A stretch of DNA of 64,000 nucleotides. Origin: Aliiroseovarius sp. GTDB lineage: Bacteria > Pseudomonadota > Alphaproteobacteria > Rhodobacterales > Rhodobacteraceae. Numbering within the stretch: the first letter of the stretch is position 1; each line of letters begins with the position of its first letter. The position numbers and the translations under genes were made by a program. This document shows positions 36,078 to 45,108 of the stretch, one piece after another. The notes beneath the pieces are model-generated. The model did no database searches. It saw only the letters and a program-made list of their open reading frames with translations, and was not told where the DNA came from. The stretch lies in contig NZ_JASBTN010000066.1 of NCBI RefSeq assembly GCF_030148435.1, forward strand, positions 1-64,000. Reading direction: 5' to 3'.

Positions 36078-36794
36078 TCAGGCCTCCGGCGCTTTCTTCC
36101 TGGGTGGAAAGATGTATTTCTCGGCTTCCTTGCGGGCAAAGGGTTTCAGCCTCTTGCCATGGGCCTTCAGGAAGGTACGCGCGCGGTCCGGGTCGTGTTT
36201 CGACAGGTCGCGCACCCACCAGGCGATGGCCTTCTGGATGAACCAGTCGCCGTCCTCGACGTAAGCCTCGGCCCAGCCCAGCACCCGGTCGCGCACCGCT
36301 TCTTCCTCGGGTTTGGGGAAATTCTGCTTGGTCCAGGGCAGGGTGATCACCAGGGCCGCGCGGCGGGTCCACATGTGGTCGCTTTTGGTCCAGGCCTCGA
36401 CCTCGTCGATGCGGGTGGGGTCGGCGACCAGCCGTTTCTGCCCGGCCATGCTGACATGGTCGGCGATGGCCCAGCTGTCGAACTGGGGCACCCAGGAGGC
36501 GATCAGTGCCCAAACCCCAACGTCAGGGTGGATGCGGGCCTGGGTCAGCAGCTTGGCGGCGGCCAGCCGGGCTTCGAAGATATCGCTGCGCCAGAGCTGA
36601 TCGGCGAGCGCCACGCGTTCCTCCACCGTCAGGGCGCTGCGCCAGGCCTTGGTCAGATCGTTGATTGCCGGGTTCGGGACGCCCAGAACCTCGCGGCTCT
36701 GCTTGTGATATTCGGCCTGGCCTTCGGCACGGCCGGGTACAATCTCGGCGCGCAGGGCGGCCAGAGCGTCTTCCAAGGTCATTGCGGTTGTCAC
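36078..36794 (-). CDS. AlkD-like DNA alkylation repair protein
   Basis: The 238-residue protein is made of HEAT-like helical repeats, with LWRSDIFEARLAAAKLL, WVPQFDSWAIADHV and KSDHMWTRRAALVITLPW typical of the AlkD glycosylase family, which removes alkylated bases without base flipping. Length is normal for the family. A short Lys-rich tail (PPRKKAPEA) ends it. It is followed by moaA on the same strand after a 100-bp gap that shows no promoter I can identify. Confidence 0.87.
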   Translation of the reverse strand: MTTAMTLEDALAALRAEIVPGRAEGQAEYHKQSREVLGVPNPAINDLTKAWRSALTVEERVALADQLWRSDIFEARLAAAKLLTQARIHPDVGVWALIASWVPQFDSWAIADHVSMAGQKRLVADPTRIDEVEAWTKSDHMWTRRAALVITLPWTKQNFPKPEEEAVRDRVLGWAEAYVEDGDWFIQKAIAWWVRDLSKHDPDRARTFLKAHGKRLKPFARKEAEKYIFPPRKKAPEA

Positions 36795-36828
36795 GTCTTG
36801 TTCTCCGGTACGCCCCCGACAAGGGCAG

Positions 36829-38646
36829 TTATTCCACCGTCACCGACTTCGCCAGGTTGCGCGGCTGGTCCACGTCGGTGCCCTTGGCGATGGCGGTGTG
36901 ATAGGCGATGAGCTGCGCGGGTACGGCGTAGACGATCGGCTGAACGAGCTCCGGCGCGTGGGGCAGGGTCAGCGTCTCCCACGCCCCTTCGGCAGCGCGG
37001 TCGCCCTTCTTGGCGTCCGACACCAGCAGCACCCGTCCGCCGCGCGCCATGACCTCCTGCATGTTGGACACGGTCTTGTCGAACAGCCCGTCGCGCGGTG
37101 CCATGACCACGGTGGGGGTTTCCTTGTCGACCAGCGCGATGGGGCCGTGTTTCAGCTCGCCCGATGCATAACCTTCGGCATGGATGTAGCTGATTTCCTT
37201 GAGTTTCAGCGCGCCTTCCAGGGCCAGGGGAAACATCTGGCCGCGACCCAGGAACAAGACGTCGCGGGCCAGCGCCAGCTTTCGTGCGACCTTGGCGACC
37301 GCCCCGTCGATGGTCAGGGCGTGGGACATGAGCCCCGGCAGCTGGCGCAGCTCCGCCAGGCGGGTGGCGAGTTCCGTGTCGTCCATGTGGCCCCGCTCAT
37401 GCGCCGCCTTCAGCGCCATGATGGCGAAGGTGGTCAGCTGGCCGGTAAAGGCCTTTGTCGAGGCGACCGAGACCTCGATGCCCGCGTGGATTTCCACCGC
37501 CACGTCGCTTTCGCGTGCGATCGAGCTTTCGGGCACATTGATCAGTGCCACGGTGCGGTCGGCCTTGCCTGTCGCGTAGCGCAGAGCGGCCAATGTGTCG
37601 GCGGTTTCACCAGACTGGCTGACGAAAACACCCACGGTGCGCGGGGCAAACGGGGCCTCGCGGTAACGGAACTCGCTGGCCACGTCGATGTCGACGGGCA
37701 GGCGGGCATAGCGTTCGAACCAGTATTTCGCGGTCAGCCCGGCATAGAAGGCGGTGCCGCAGGCGACGATCGACAGGCGGTCGATGTCCGCGAAGTCGAA
37801 CCCCAGGTCCATCGCGATCTCGCCATCACGAACATAGGCGTTCAGCACCTCGCCCGCCACGGTGGGCTGCTGCGCGATTTCCTTGGCCATGAAATGCTTG
37901 TGCCCGTCCTTCTCGATCCGGGCAAAATCCATCTTGACCCGTTTCACCGGACGGTTGGCCAGGCGGCCCTGCTTGTCGAAGATCTCGGCGCCCTGACGGG
38001 TGATCACGGCCCAGTCGCCTTCCTCCAGATAGGTGATCCGGTCGGTCATCGGGGCCAGCGCGATGGCATCCGAGCCCACGAACATCTGCCCATCGCCGTG
38101 CCCGATGGCCAGTGGCGAGCCCTTGCGGGCAGCGATCATCAGGTCGTTTTCGCCATCGAACAGGAAGCAGAGCGCAAAGGCCCCGTCGAGCCGCTTCAGT
38201 GTCTCTGCAACGGCTTCAGCCGGGCTCAGCCCCCGGTCCAGATGGTGGCTGGCCAGCAGCGCGACGGTTTCGGTGTCGGTTTCGGTGGCAAATTCGATGC
38301 CATCGGCGGCCAGCTCTTCCCGCAGTTCGCGGAAGTTCTCGATGATCCCGTTGTGCACCACGGACACACGGCCCGCACGGTGCGGGTGGGCATTGTCCGT
38401 GGTCGGCGCGCCATGGGTGGCCCAGCGGGTGTGCCCAATGCCTGCCTTGCCCTGCAGAGGGTCATGCACCAGAAGATCCGACAGGTTCACCAGCTTGCCC
38501 ACGGCGCGGCGGCGCTCAAGGCGACCATCGCCATTGATGGTGGCAATCCCGGCACTGTCATAGCCACGATATTCCAGACGTTTCAGGCTTTCGACCAGGA
38601 TGGGGGCAACTTCATGATTACCCAGAACTCCAACAATTCCGCACAT
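36829..38646 (-). CDS. glmS: Glutamine--fructose-6-phosphate aminotransferase GlmS
   Basis: The 605-residue enzyme makes glucosamine-6-phosphate for cell-wall and LPS precursors. The glutaminase domain starts MCGIVGVLGN with Cys2 (after Met removal the nucleophile). Two SIS sugar-phosphate domains follow (SQSGETADTLAALRYA near 344), and the end LAKSVTVE is the expected C-terminus. Its start lies immediately after the glmU stop. No glmS ribozyme is present, as expected for a proteobacterium. Confidence 0.96.
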   Translation of the reverse strand: MCGIVGVLGNHEVAPILVESLKRLEYRGYDSAGIATINGDGRLERRRAVGKLVNLSDLLVHDPLQGKAGIGHTRWATHGAPTTDNAHPHRAGRVSVVHNGIIENFRELREELAADGIEFATETDTETVALLASHHLDRGLSPAEAVAETLKRLDGAFALCFLFDGENDLMIAARKGSPLAIGHGDGQMFVGSDAIALAPMTDRITYLEEGDWAVITRQGAEIFDKQGRLANRPVKRVKMDFARIEKDGHKHFMAKEIAQQPTVAGEVLNAYVRDGEIAMDLGFDFADIDRLSIVACGTAFYAGLTAKYWFERYARLPVDIDVASEFRYREAPFAPRTVGVFVSQSGETADTLAALRYATGKADRTVALINVPESSIARESDVAVEIHAGIEVSVASTKAFTGQLTTFAIMALKAAHERGHMDDTELATRLAELRQLPGLMSHALTIDGAVAKVARKLALARDVLFLGRGQMFPLALEGALKLKEISYIHAEGYASGELKHGPIALVDKETPTVVMAPRDGLFDKTVSNMQEVMARGGRVLLVSDAKKGDRAAEGAWETLTLPHAPELVQPIVYAVPAQLIAYHTAIAKGTDVDQPRNLAKSVTVE

Positions 38647-39993
38647 TTACTTGCCTTTCTTCGCCTTGATCGCACGCAGGCGCGCAAAGAATTTCACCGC
38701 CAGTCCCGGCTTGTTCACCTGTTCGGCCCGGGCAATCGCCATGGCGCCAGCAGGCACGTCCCTGGTGATCACCGAGCCGGTGGTCGTCATTGCCTCGTCG
38801 CCCACGGTAACGGGCGCCACCAGCATCGTGTCCGAGCCGATGAAAGCCCGTGCGCCAATCGTCGTGCGGTGCTTCATCACCCCGTCATAGTTGCAGGTCA
38901 CGGTGCCCGCGCCAAGGTTGGCCGCTTCGCCCACGGTCGCGTCGCCCACGTAGGAGAGGTGGTTGACCTTCGCCCCTTCGCCGATCTGCGCGTTCTTGAT
39001 CTCGACGAAATTGCCGATCTTGGCACCGTTCGCGAGCTCCGTTCCCGGGCGCAGGCGGGCATAGGGGCCGACCACGGCGTCCCTGGAGACATGGCAGTCC
39101 TCCAGATGCGAAAAGGCCCGGATCCGCGCGCCGCTTTCCACCGTCACGCCGGGGGCAAAGACCACGTTGGGTTCGATAATCGCGTCGCGTCCGATCACCG
39201 TATCGGCCGAGAAATGCACCGTGTCGGGCGCTTGCAGCAGCGCACCGTTCGCCATCGCCTCGCGGCGGGCGCGGGCCTGGAAAATCCGTTCAGCCTCGGC
39301 CAGTTCCCCGCGGGTGTTGATGCCCAGGGTTTCGGCCTCGTCACAGGTGACGGCGGTGGCGGTGAGGCCGCGCATACTCGCCACCTCGATGATGTCGGTC
39401 AGATAGTATTCGCCCGAGGCATTGTCATTGCCCACCTCCGCGACCAGCTCGAGCAACGTGGCGGCCTCCGCACAAATAACGCCGCTGTTGCAAAGACTTA
39501 TGGCGCGTTCTTCATCCGTTGCGTCCTTGAATTCGACGATGCGCGACAGGCGGTCTCCTTCCATCACCAACCGACCATAGCGGCCCGGGTCGGCGGCTTC
39601 GAACCCCAGCACGACCACATCCGCCGACTTGCGCGCCTCTACCAACCGCGCCAGCGTCTTTTCCCCGGTAAAGGGCGTGTCGCCATACAGCACCACGGCA
39701 TCCCCGTCGAACCCCTCCAGGGCCGCGCGGGCCTGGGCGACGGCGTGACCGGTGCCAAGCTGGTCTTCCTGCACCACCACGGTGATCTCCGGGTCAATTT
39801 TGCGCGCGGCCGTTTCAACCAGCGCGGCGCCGTGACCGGCGACGATCACCGTGCGCGCGGGCTCCAGCGCGCGACCGTGGTTCCAGGCGTGTGCAAAGAG
39901 CGGTGCGCCGCCCAGTTCGTGCATGACCTTGGGAAGGTCGCTTTCCATGCGGGTACCCTTGCCTGCGGCAAGAATGATAAGGGCTATCGACAT
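38647..39993 (-). CDS. glmU: Bifunctional UDP-GlcNAc synthesis enzyme GlmU
   Basis: The 448-residue enzyme acetylates glucosamine-1-phosphate and then uridylylates it to UDP-GlcNAc. The N-terminal pyrophosphorylase domain has LAAGKGTRMESDLPKVMH (about 8-25), and a left-handed beta-helix acetyltransferase domain begins near residue 250 with hexapeptide repeats such as GAKIGNFVEIKNAQIGEGAKVNHLSYVGDA. The start MSIALIILAAG at 39993 is the family start; the frame is open further upstream. It is the first gene of glmU-glmS and supplies the mur pathway encoded at 21-27 kb. Confidence 0.95.
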   Translation of the reverse strand: MSIALIILAAGKGTRMESDLPKVMHELGGAPLFAHAWNHGRALEPARTVIVAGHGAALVETAARKIDPEITVVVQEDQLGTGHAVAQARAALEGFDGDAVVLYGDTPFTGEKTLARLVEARKSADVVVLGFEAADPGRYGRLVMEGDRLSRIVEFKDATDEERAISLCNSGVICAEAATLLELVAEVGNDNASGEYYLTDIIEVASMRGLTATAVTCDEAETLGINTRGELAEAERIFQARARREAMANGALLQAPDTVHFSADTVIGRDAIIEPNVVFAPGVTVESGARIRAFSHLEDCHVSRDAVVGPYARLRPGTELANGAKIGNFVEIKNAQIGEGAKVNHLSYVGDATVGEAANLGAGTVTCNYDGVMKHRTTIGARAFIGSDTMLVAPVTVGDEAMTTTGSVITRDVPAGAMAIARAEQVNKPGLAVKFFARLRAIKAKKGK

Positions 39994-40120
39994 AATCGGC
40001 TCTTCAATTTCGTTCCGGGTCGTTTTAACTCTAGTGTACCCACCCGCAAGGGGCAGGGGATCAAATTCCCTTTCGATCTGTAACATGGGCGGCGGGGCTT
40101 TGCCGAGAGGGAAACAGCGC

Positions 40121-40789
40121 ATGACCAAGCGAACGGTGATCTTCGATCTGGACGGCACGCTGGCCGATACCTCCGGGGATCTGATCGCGGCGGCCAACGC
40201 CTGTTTTCGCGGGCTGGGGCATGGCGATCTTCTGGACCCGGTGGCAGATGCCGCCACCGCCTTTCGCGGCGGGCGGGCCATGCTGCGGTTGGGGTTCGCC
40301 CGGCTGGGGGGCGGCGGCGAGGCGGCGGTGGATCGCGAGTTTCCCAACCTGCTGGCGGCCTATGAGGCGGATATCGACCGGCACACGATGCTCTACCCGG
40401 GCTGTGCCGATGCGGTCGAGCGCCTGCGGGTCGCGGGCTATGCGATCGGTATCTGCACCAACAAGCCCGAAGCCCTGGCCGAGATTCTGATGACCCGGCT
40501 GGGCGTGCGCGACATGTTCGCCAGCCTGGTGGGGGCGGACACGCTGCCCACGCGCAAGCCGGATCCGGCGCCCTATGTGGCGGCGGTCGAACGCGCCGGT
40601 GGCACGGTGGCGCGCTCGGTGCTGATCGGCGACACGGAAACCGACCGCAACACCTCGCGGGCCGTGGGCGTGCCGTCCGTCCTGGTAACTTTCGGTCCGG
40701 ACGGGCGCGGGGTCGAGGCGCTGGCGCCCGAGGCCCTTCTGGATCACTATGACGAGCTGGACCTGGTGGTCTCCCGGCTTATTGGTTGA
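40121..40789 (+). CDS. gph: Phosphoglycolate phosphatase-like HAD hydrolase
   Basis: The 222-residue HAD phosphatase has motif I DLDGTLADT (residues 8-16), motif II ICTNKP, Lys in TRKPDP and motif IV IGDTETD. A helical cap lies between motifs I and II, as in Gph enzymes that clear 2-phosphoglycolate from DNA repair or photorespiration-like reactions. The start at 40121 follows GAGAGGGAAAC. The 3' end overlaps the convergent MmgE/PrpD gene by 43 bp. It diverges from glmU. Confidence 0.85.
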   Translation: MTKRTVIFDLDGTLADTSGDLIAAANACFRGLGHGDLLDPVADAATAFRGGRAMLRLGFARLGGGGEAAVDREFPNLLAAYEADIDRHTMLYPGCADAVERLRVAGYAIGICTNKPEALAEILMTRLGVRDMFASLVGADTLPTRKPDPAPYVAAVERAGGTVARSVLIGDTETDRNTSRAVGVPSVLVTFGPDGRGVEALAPEALLDHYDELDLVVSRLIG

Positions 40790-42066
40790 TTGAGGAGGCG
40801 GGTCAGCGGCGCAAGCCCTTCGGTCGGCAGGGCCGAAACCGCGGCCTCGACCGGCTTGGCAAGATCGCCGGCCAACCTCCTGAACTTGCTTCGCAATTCT
40901 TTCTCGGAGGGTGGGGCGGAGGCGTCCCATTTCGGTTCCATCCAGTCACCCTGCAACACGGTGCCGTCCTTCAGCACCAGGCGGGTGCGCGACAGGCGCG
41001 TGTCGGGAAAGGCCGCGTTGGCGCGGTCGTGTTCCTCCATCACCATGGAGCGTGACAGGCGCAGCACCTCCGGGTGGTCAAGCGCCTCTTCCACAAGGTC
41101 TGCGGGGGTCACGTCGCCCCGGACAAGGGCCACCGCGCTGGGAAAGGAGGTGGAATATTGCGCCTCGTCGGTCAGCCGGGGTTCGGCGGTGGCCAGGCGC
41201 ACGGATTGCGCAAAGGTTTCCACCCCGATGTGATCGACCTGATCGGCACTCACGCCGTGGCGCGCGCGCAGCTCCAGCACGCCGCCGATCGGGCCATGGG
41301 CCCAGCGGCAGACCGGCCAGGGCTTGTAATACTGTTCCAGCGTCAGCCAGCGCTGGCCCAGATCGTGCCAGGGGGCGTGGACCTCTTCGACCGTCAACGC
41401 GGGCGCACCGGTGAACCCGGCCTGCGCCAGCAGCGCGGCGGATACGCCCGACATTGCCCCCCAGCCCGACCCATCCTTGACCATGGTCGGGTGGTCGATG
41501 CAGCGCATCATCTGGCTGCGCGGGCCGTGATATTCGGCGATGCCCAGGGCGTGGCGGCTGGCCTCGCGTCCGAGGCCAAGATAGCGCGCGCCGATTCCGG
41601 CCGCCGCCACCGCGCCCCAGGCGCCCGAGGTGTGATACTCCGGAACCGAGCCATGCAGCGCGAGGGCCAGGCGGCAGCCCAGCTCATAGCCCAGCACGAT
41701 CGCGGTCAGGAACGCGGTGCCGTCCATGTTGCCCGCCTCATGGGCCATGGCGAAGGCGGCGGGCAGGGCACAGGCGCCCGCATGGCCCTTGGCCGGGTTG
41801 AACCCGTCATGGCCGTCCAGCGCGTCGATGGTCACGGCTGCCGCATGGGCCACGCCGGGGGCGGAGGCGGTGCGGGCGTCGAACAGCATCGGGTGGGGGC
41901 CGGCGTTCTGAACACTCACGTAGCCGCAGGCGATCCGGCTGGCGCGCAGGGGCGCGGCGGCGATGCCGATGCCAGTCAGGTCCAGAAGGTTCAGCTCCGC
42001 CTGTTTTTGCACTTCGGCGGGCAGGTCCGACCATTGCAGGTCGTGAATGAAATCCAGTGTATCCAT
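40747..42066 (-). CDS. MmgE/PrpD family protein
   Basis: The 439-residue protein starts MDTLDFIHDLQW and shows family blocks LDLTGIGIAA, DALDGHDGFNPAKGHAGACALPAAFA, YHTSGAWGAVAAAGI and the late PSAVALVRGD. Members include 2-methylcitrate dehydratase and aconitate-decarboxylase-like enzymes, but the substrate cannot be assigned and no propionate genes are adjacent. The C-terminus ends STRSSSS and overlaps the convergent gph gene. Confidence 0.85.
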   Translation of the reverse strand: MDTLDFIHDLQWSDLPAEVQKQAELNLLDLTGIGIAAAPLRASRIACGYVSVQNAGPHPMLFDARTASAPGVAHAAAVTIDALDGHDGFNPAKGHAGACALPAAFAMAHEAGNMDGTAFLTAIVLGYELGCRLALALHGSVPEYHTSGAWGAVAAAGIGARYLGLGREASRHALGIAEYHGPRSQMMRCIDHPTMVKDGSGWGAMSGVSAALLAQAGFTGAPALTVEEVHAPWHDLGQRWLTLEQYYKPWPVCRWAHGPIGGVLELRARHGVSADQVDHIGVETFAQSVRLATAEPRLTDEAQYSTSFPSAVALVRGDVTPADLVEEALDHPEVLRLSRSMVMEEHDRANAAFPDTRLSRTRLVLKDGTVLQGDWMEPKWDASAPPSEKELRSKFRRLAGDLAKPVEAAVSALPTEGLAPLTRLLNQPISRETTRSSSS

Positions 42067-42168
42067 GGCTCCAGCCTCGGCTGTCAGCGTAAGCGCGGAT
42101 TGCCTGTTTGCGACACGATCCCGGCTTTTTCTTTGACCTTCCCGCCCGGCCCGCCCAATCTCCGCCCC

Positions 42169-43368
42169 ATGAACGAGCGATTCACAGGGTCTTTCACCCA
42201 GCAGGAGCCGATCCCCGACGAGGGAATCGAAGCGGCCCTCCGCGTCATGCGGAGCGGGCGGCTGCACCGGTACAATACGCTGGGCGACGAGCTGTCCGAG
42301 GCCGCGCTGCTGGAGCAGGAGTTCGCCGCGCTGATGGGCTCGACATATGCGCTCGCGGTGGCCTCGGGCGGCTATGCCATTGCCACCGCCCTGCGCGCGG
42401 TCGGGGTTAGGCCGGGCGACAGGGTGCTGACCAATGCCTTCACCCTGGCACCGGTGCCGGGGGCGATTGCCTCGGTCGGGGCGCAGCCGGTTTTCGTCGG
42501 CGTGACCGAGGCGCTGGTGATTGATCTGGACGATCTGGCCGCGAAGCTGGATCAGGCTGACGTACTGCTGCTGTCGCATATGCGTGGACATATCTGCGAC
42601 ATGGGCGCGCTGATGGCGCTCTGCGACGGGGCCGGGGTCAAGGTTATCGAGGATTGCGCCCACACGATGGGCGCGCGCTGGAACGGGGTGCCGTCCGGGC
42701 GCCATGGTGTCATGGCCGCCTATTCGACCCAGACCTACAAACACGCGAATTCCGGCGAGGGGGGCTTGCTGATCTCGGATGACGCGGAGCTGATGGCCCG
42801 CGCGGTAATGCTCTCGGGCAGCTACATGCTTTATGAACGCCACCTGGCCGCGCCGGGGCCGGAGGTGTTCGAGCGGGTGAAATATGTGACCCCGAATATC
42901 TCGGGCCGGATGGACAATCTGCGCGCGGCGGTGCTGCGCCCGCAGCTGGCGAGGCTCCGGGACCAATGCGCCGCCTGGAATGCGCGCTACCGCGTGGTCG
43001 AAGAGGGGCTTGCGGGCACACCCGGTCTGACGGTGATCGAACGGCCCGAAGCAGAGGACTATGTCATGTCCTCCTTTCAGTTCCTGCTGCTCGACTGGTC
43101 GGAGGAGGCGGTGAACCAGGTCGTGCAGCGCTGTGCGGATCGTGGCGTCGAACTGAAATGGTTCGGCGGGGCCGAGCCTGCCGGGTTCACCTCGCGCTAT
43201 GACAGCTGGCGCTATGCGCCGAGCGAGCGGATGCCCGCGACCGACCGGGTGTTGAAAGGCATCCTTGACCTGCGCTTGCCGCTGACCTTCTCGCTTGAGG
43301 ATTGCGCACTGATTGCACGGATCATCCGGGCCGAGGTCCGGTCGGTCCACAACCAGGCTTCGGGGTGA
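42169..43368 (+). CDS. DegT/DnrJ/EryC1/StrS family aminotransferase
   Basis: The 399-residue PLP enzyme is of the sugar-aminotransferase family: ALAVASGGYAIATALRAVGV for the cofactor pocket, VIEDCAHTMGARWNG with the Asp contacting the pyridine nitrogen and the Schiff-base lysine in TYKHANSGEGG (about residue 190). Such enzymes usually make amino sugars for surface polysaccharides, but no sugar-nucleotide genes lie beside it. It is divergent from the MmgE/PrpD gene with 102 bp between; the start at 42169 is the first ATG with family similarity. Confidence 0.85.
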   Translation: MNERFTGSFTQQEPIPDEGIEAALRVMRSGRLHRYNTLGDELSEAALLEQEFAALMGSTYALAVASGGYAIATALRAVGVRPGDRVLTNAFTLAPVPGAIASVGAQPVFVGVTEALVIDLDDLAAKLDQADVLLLSHMRGHICDMGALMALCDGAGVKVIEDCAHTMGARWNGVPSGRHGVMAAYSTQTYKHANSGEGGLLISDDAELMARAVMLSGSYMLYERHLAAPGPEVFERVKYVTPNISGRMDNLRAAVLRPQLARLRDQCAAWNARYRVVEEGLAGTPGLTVIERPEAEDYVMSSFQFLLLDWSEEAVNQVVQRCADRGVELKWFGGAEPAGFTSRYDSWRYAPSERMPATDRVLKGILDLRLPLTFSLEDCALIARIIRAEVRSVHNQASG

Positions 43369-43388
43369 CGCCGTTCTGCGGCCCCCGG

Positions 43389-43700
43389 TCAGACGACCCG
43401 GAAAACCTCCCACCGGGTTGAACCTGAAACGATCACTTCGCCCATGTCGCGCCCCCAGTCATCGTGCATTTTGACCGTGGCGATCTTGTCGAAGAATTTT
43501 TGCAGCTCATCCAGGCCTTCGATTTCGAATTCGGTTTCGACCAGGCCTTCGCTGACACCGACCGATCCGGTAATGATGCGTTCCCTTGTGACGTCGATAT
43601 CGGTCTGTGAACCGATTTCTTCGTTCCATTTCTTGATCAGGTCGATGGCCTTCTGCTTGTAGCCGAACTTCGCGGTAAACTGCCAGCGTGCGATCATCAT
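43389..43700 (-). CDS. Conserved small protein of unknown function
   Basis: The 103-residue soluble protein starts MMIARWQFTAKFGYKQKAIDLIKKWN and is rich in Lys, Glu and Asp, with beta-alpha-beta patterning reminiscent of dimeric alpha/beta-barrel (NIPSNAP or antibiotic-monooxygenase-like) folds; that resemblance is only by eye. The start at 43700 is preceded by GAGGGAG. An upstream in-frame ATG at 43763 would add an unlikely Gly/Thr/Arg-rich extension. It diverges from the leucine operon promoter but no link is known. Confidence 0.65.
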   Translation of the reverse strand: MMIARWQFTAKFGYKQKAIDLIKKWNEEIGSQTDIDVTRERIITGSVGVSEGLVETEFEIEGLDELQKFFDKIATVKMHDDWGRDMGEVIVSGSTRWEVFRVV

Positions 43701-43847
43701 GTGAAAAACTCCCTCGTGGGTGCCTCGACCGCTCGATGGGGTTCCGGGAACTCGTACCGTCAAATGAACGGGCTCAGTTTAGCACAGTTTCTGCTGAAAA
43801 TCCGCTTTTCTCCCCGGGCGCGCCGGGTTCGTGACGCTGCGTGCGTA

Positions 43848-43892
43848 TTGACCCGAATCGTGCGTGCATCCTAATAAATGAACAAACGTTCA
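43848..43892 (+). promoter_or_regulatory. Promoter and palindromic operator of the leucine-degradation operon
   Basis: TTGACC (43848-43853) and TAATAA (43872-43877) are separated by 18 nt, a convincing sigma-70 promoter. Directly after the -10 lies the inverted repeat TGAAC-AAAC-GTTCA (43879-43892), which would cover the transcription start near 43884. This is a classical repressor position and the half-site resembles TetR-family operators. ivd starts about 60 nt downstream behind GGAGGAGAGG. Confidence 0.6.
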
Positions 43893-43944
43893 ATAATGCC
43901 GGAAACACCTCGGCTGACTGCAATACCGCCCGGAGGAGAGGCCC

Positions 43945-45108
43945 ATGTTCAATCACACGATGAATTTCGACCTTGGTGAAGACGTCAACGCCCTGCGTGA
44001 GATGGTGCACCGCTTCGCCCAGGACCGCATCAAACCCATCGCCGCCGAGGTGGATGAAAAGAACGAATTTCCCAACGAGCTGTGGAAGGAATTCGGCGAC
44101 CTGGGCCTCTTGGGCGTCACCACGCCCGAGGAATATGGCGGCTCGGACATGTCCTATCTGGCCCATGTGGTGGCTGTTGAAGAGATCGCCCGCGCCTCGG
44201 CCTCGGTCTCGCTGTCCTACGGCGCGCATTCGAACCTCTGCGTGAACCAGATCCGCCGCAACGCGACCCCGGAACAGGCGGCGAAATACCTGCCGGGCCT
44301 GTGTTCGGGCGAAAAGATCGGCGCGCTGGCGATGTCCGAAGCTGGCGCGGGCTCCGACGTCGTGTCGATGAAGCTGAAGGCGGAAAAGCGCAACGGCTAC
44401 TACGTGCTGAACGGCACCAAGTTCTGGATCACCAACGGCCCGGACGCCGACGTGCTGGTGGTCTATGCCAAGACCGACCCGGAGGCCGGTCCCAAGGGGA
44501 TCACCACCTTCATCATCGAAAAGGAAATGGTCGGCTTCTCGACCTCGCCGCATTTCGACAAGCTGGGCATGCGCGGGTCGAACACTGCCGAGCTGATCTT
44601 CGAAGACGTCGAAGTTCCCTTCGAAAACGTGCTGGGCCAGGAAGGCAGGGGGGTTGCCGTGCTGATGTCGGGCCTCGACTATGAACGGGTGGTTCTGTCG
44701 GGCATCGGCACCGGCATCATGGCCGCCTGCCTGGACGAGATCATGCCCTATCTCGCGCAGCGCAAGCAGTTCGGCAAACCGATCGGGGATTTCCAGTTGA
44801 TGCAGGCCAAGGTGGCGGACATGTACACCGCGATGAACTCGGCGCGGGCCTATGTCTACGAGGTTGCCAAGGCCTGTGACCGGGGCGAAGTGACCCGCCA
44901 GGATGCGGCGGCCTGTGTTCTGTACGCGTCCGAGGAAGCAATGAAATGCGCCCACCAGGCGGTGCAGGCGATGGGCGGCATGGGCTTCATGAACGAAACC
45001 CCCGTGAGCCGCATCTTCCGCGACGCCAAGCTGATGGAGATCGGCGCGGGCACGTCCGAAATCCGCCGCATGCTGATCGGCCGGGAACTGATGGGGGCGA
45101 TGAAATGA
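43945..45108 (+). CDS. ivd: Isovaleryl-CoA dehydrogenase
   Basis: The 387-residue acyl-CoA dehydrogenase oxidises isovaleryl-CoA to 3-methylcrotonyl-CoA with FAD, passing electrons to ETF. It has [14 protein letters not shown] (about residues 130-143), [19 protein letters not shown], and the catalytic Glu247 in [10 protein letters not shown], the internal position used by isovaleryl-CoA dehydrogenases rather than the C-terminal Glu of other family members. It heads the operon, is preceded by GGAGGAGAG, and shares ATGA with mccB. Confidence 0.95.
   Translation: MFNHTMNFDLGEDVNALREMVHRFAQDRIKPIAAEVDEKNEFPNELWKEFGDLGLLGVTTPEEYGGSDMSYLAHVVAVEEIARASASVSLSYGAHSNLCVNQIRRNATPEQAAKYLPGLCSGEKIGALAMSEAGAGSDVVSMKLKAEKRNGYYVLNGTKFWITNGPDADVLVVYAKTDPEAGPKGITTFIIEKEMVGFSTSPHFDKLGMRGSNTAELIFEDVEVPFENVLGQEGRGVAVLMSGLDYERVVLSGIGTGIMAACLDEIMPYLAQRKQFGKPIGDFQLMQAKVADMYTAMNSARAYVYEVAKACDRGEVTRQDAAACVLYASEEAMKCAHQAVQAMGGMGFMNETPVSRIFRDAKLMEIGAGTSEIRRMLIGRELMGAMK

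Noticed and set aside
36898-40083. A 1061-residue open frame on the plus strand opposite glmS and glmU
   Set aside because: It is antisense to two certain genes, has His/Gly/Arg-rich composition typical of frame shadows in GC-rich DNA, and matches no family.
40747-43413. An 888-residue frame extending the MmgE/PrpD gene upstream
   Set aside because: Family similarity begins at MDTLDFIHDL (42066); the extension is antisense to the DegT-family gene.
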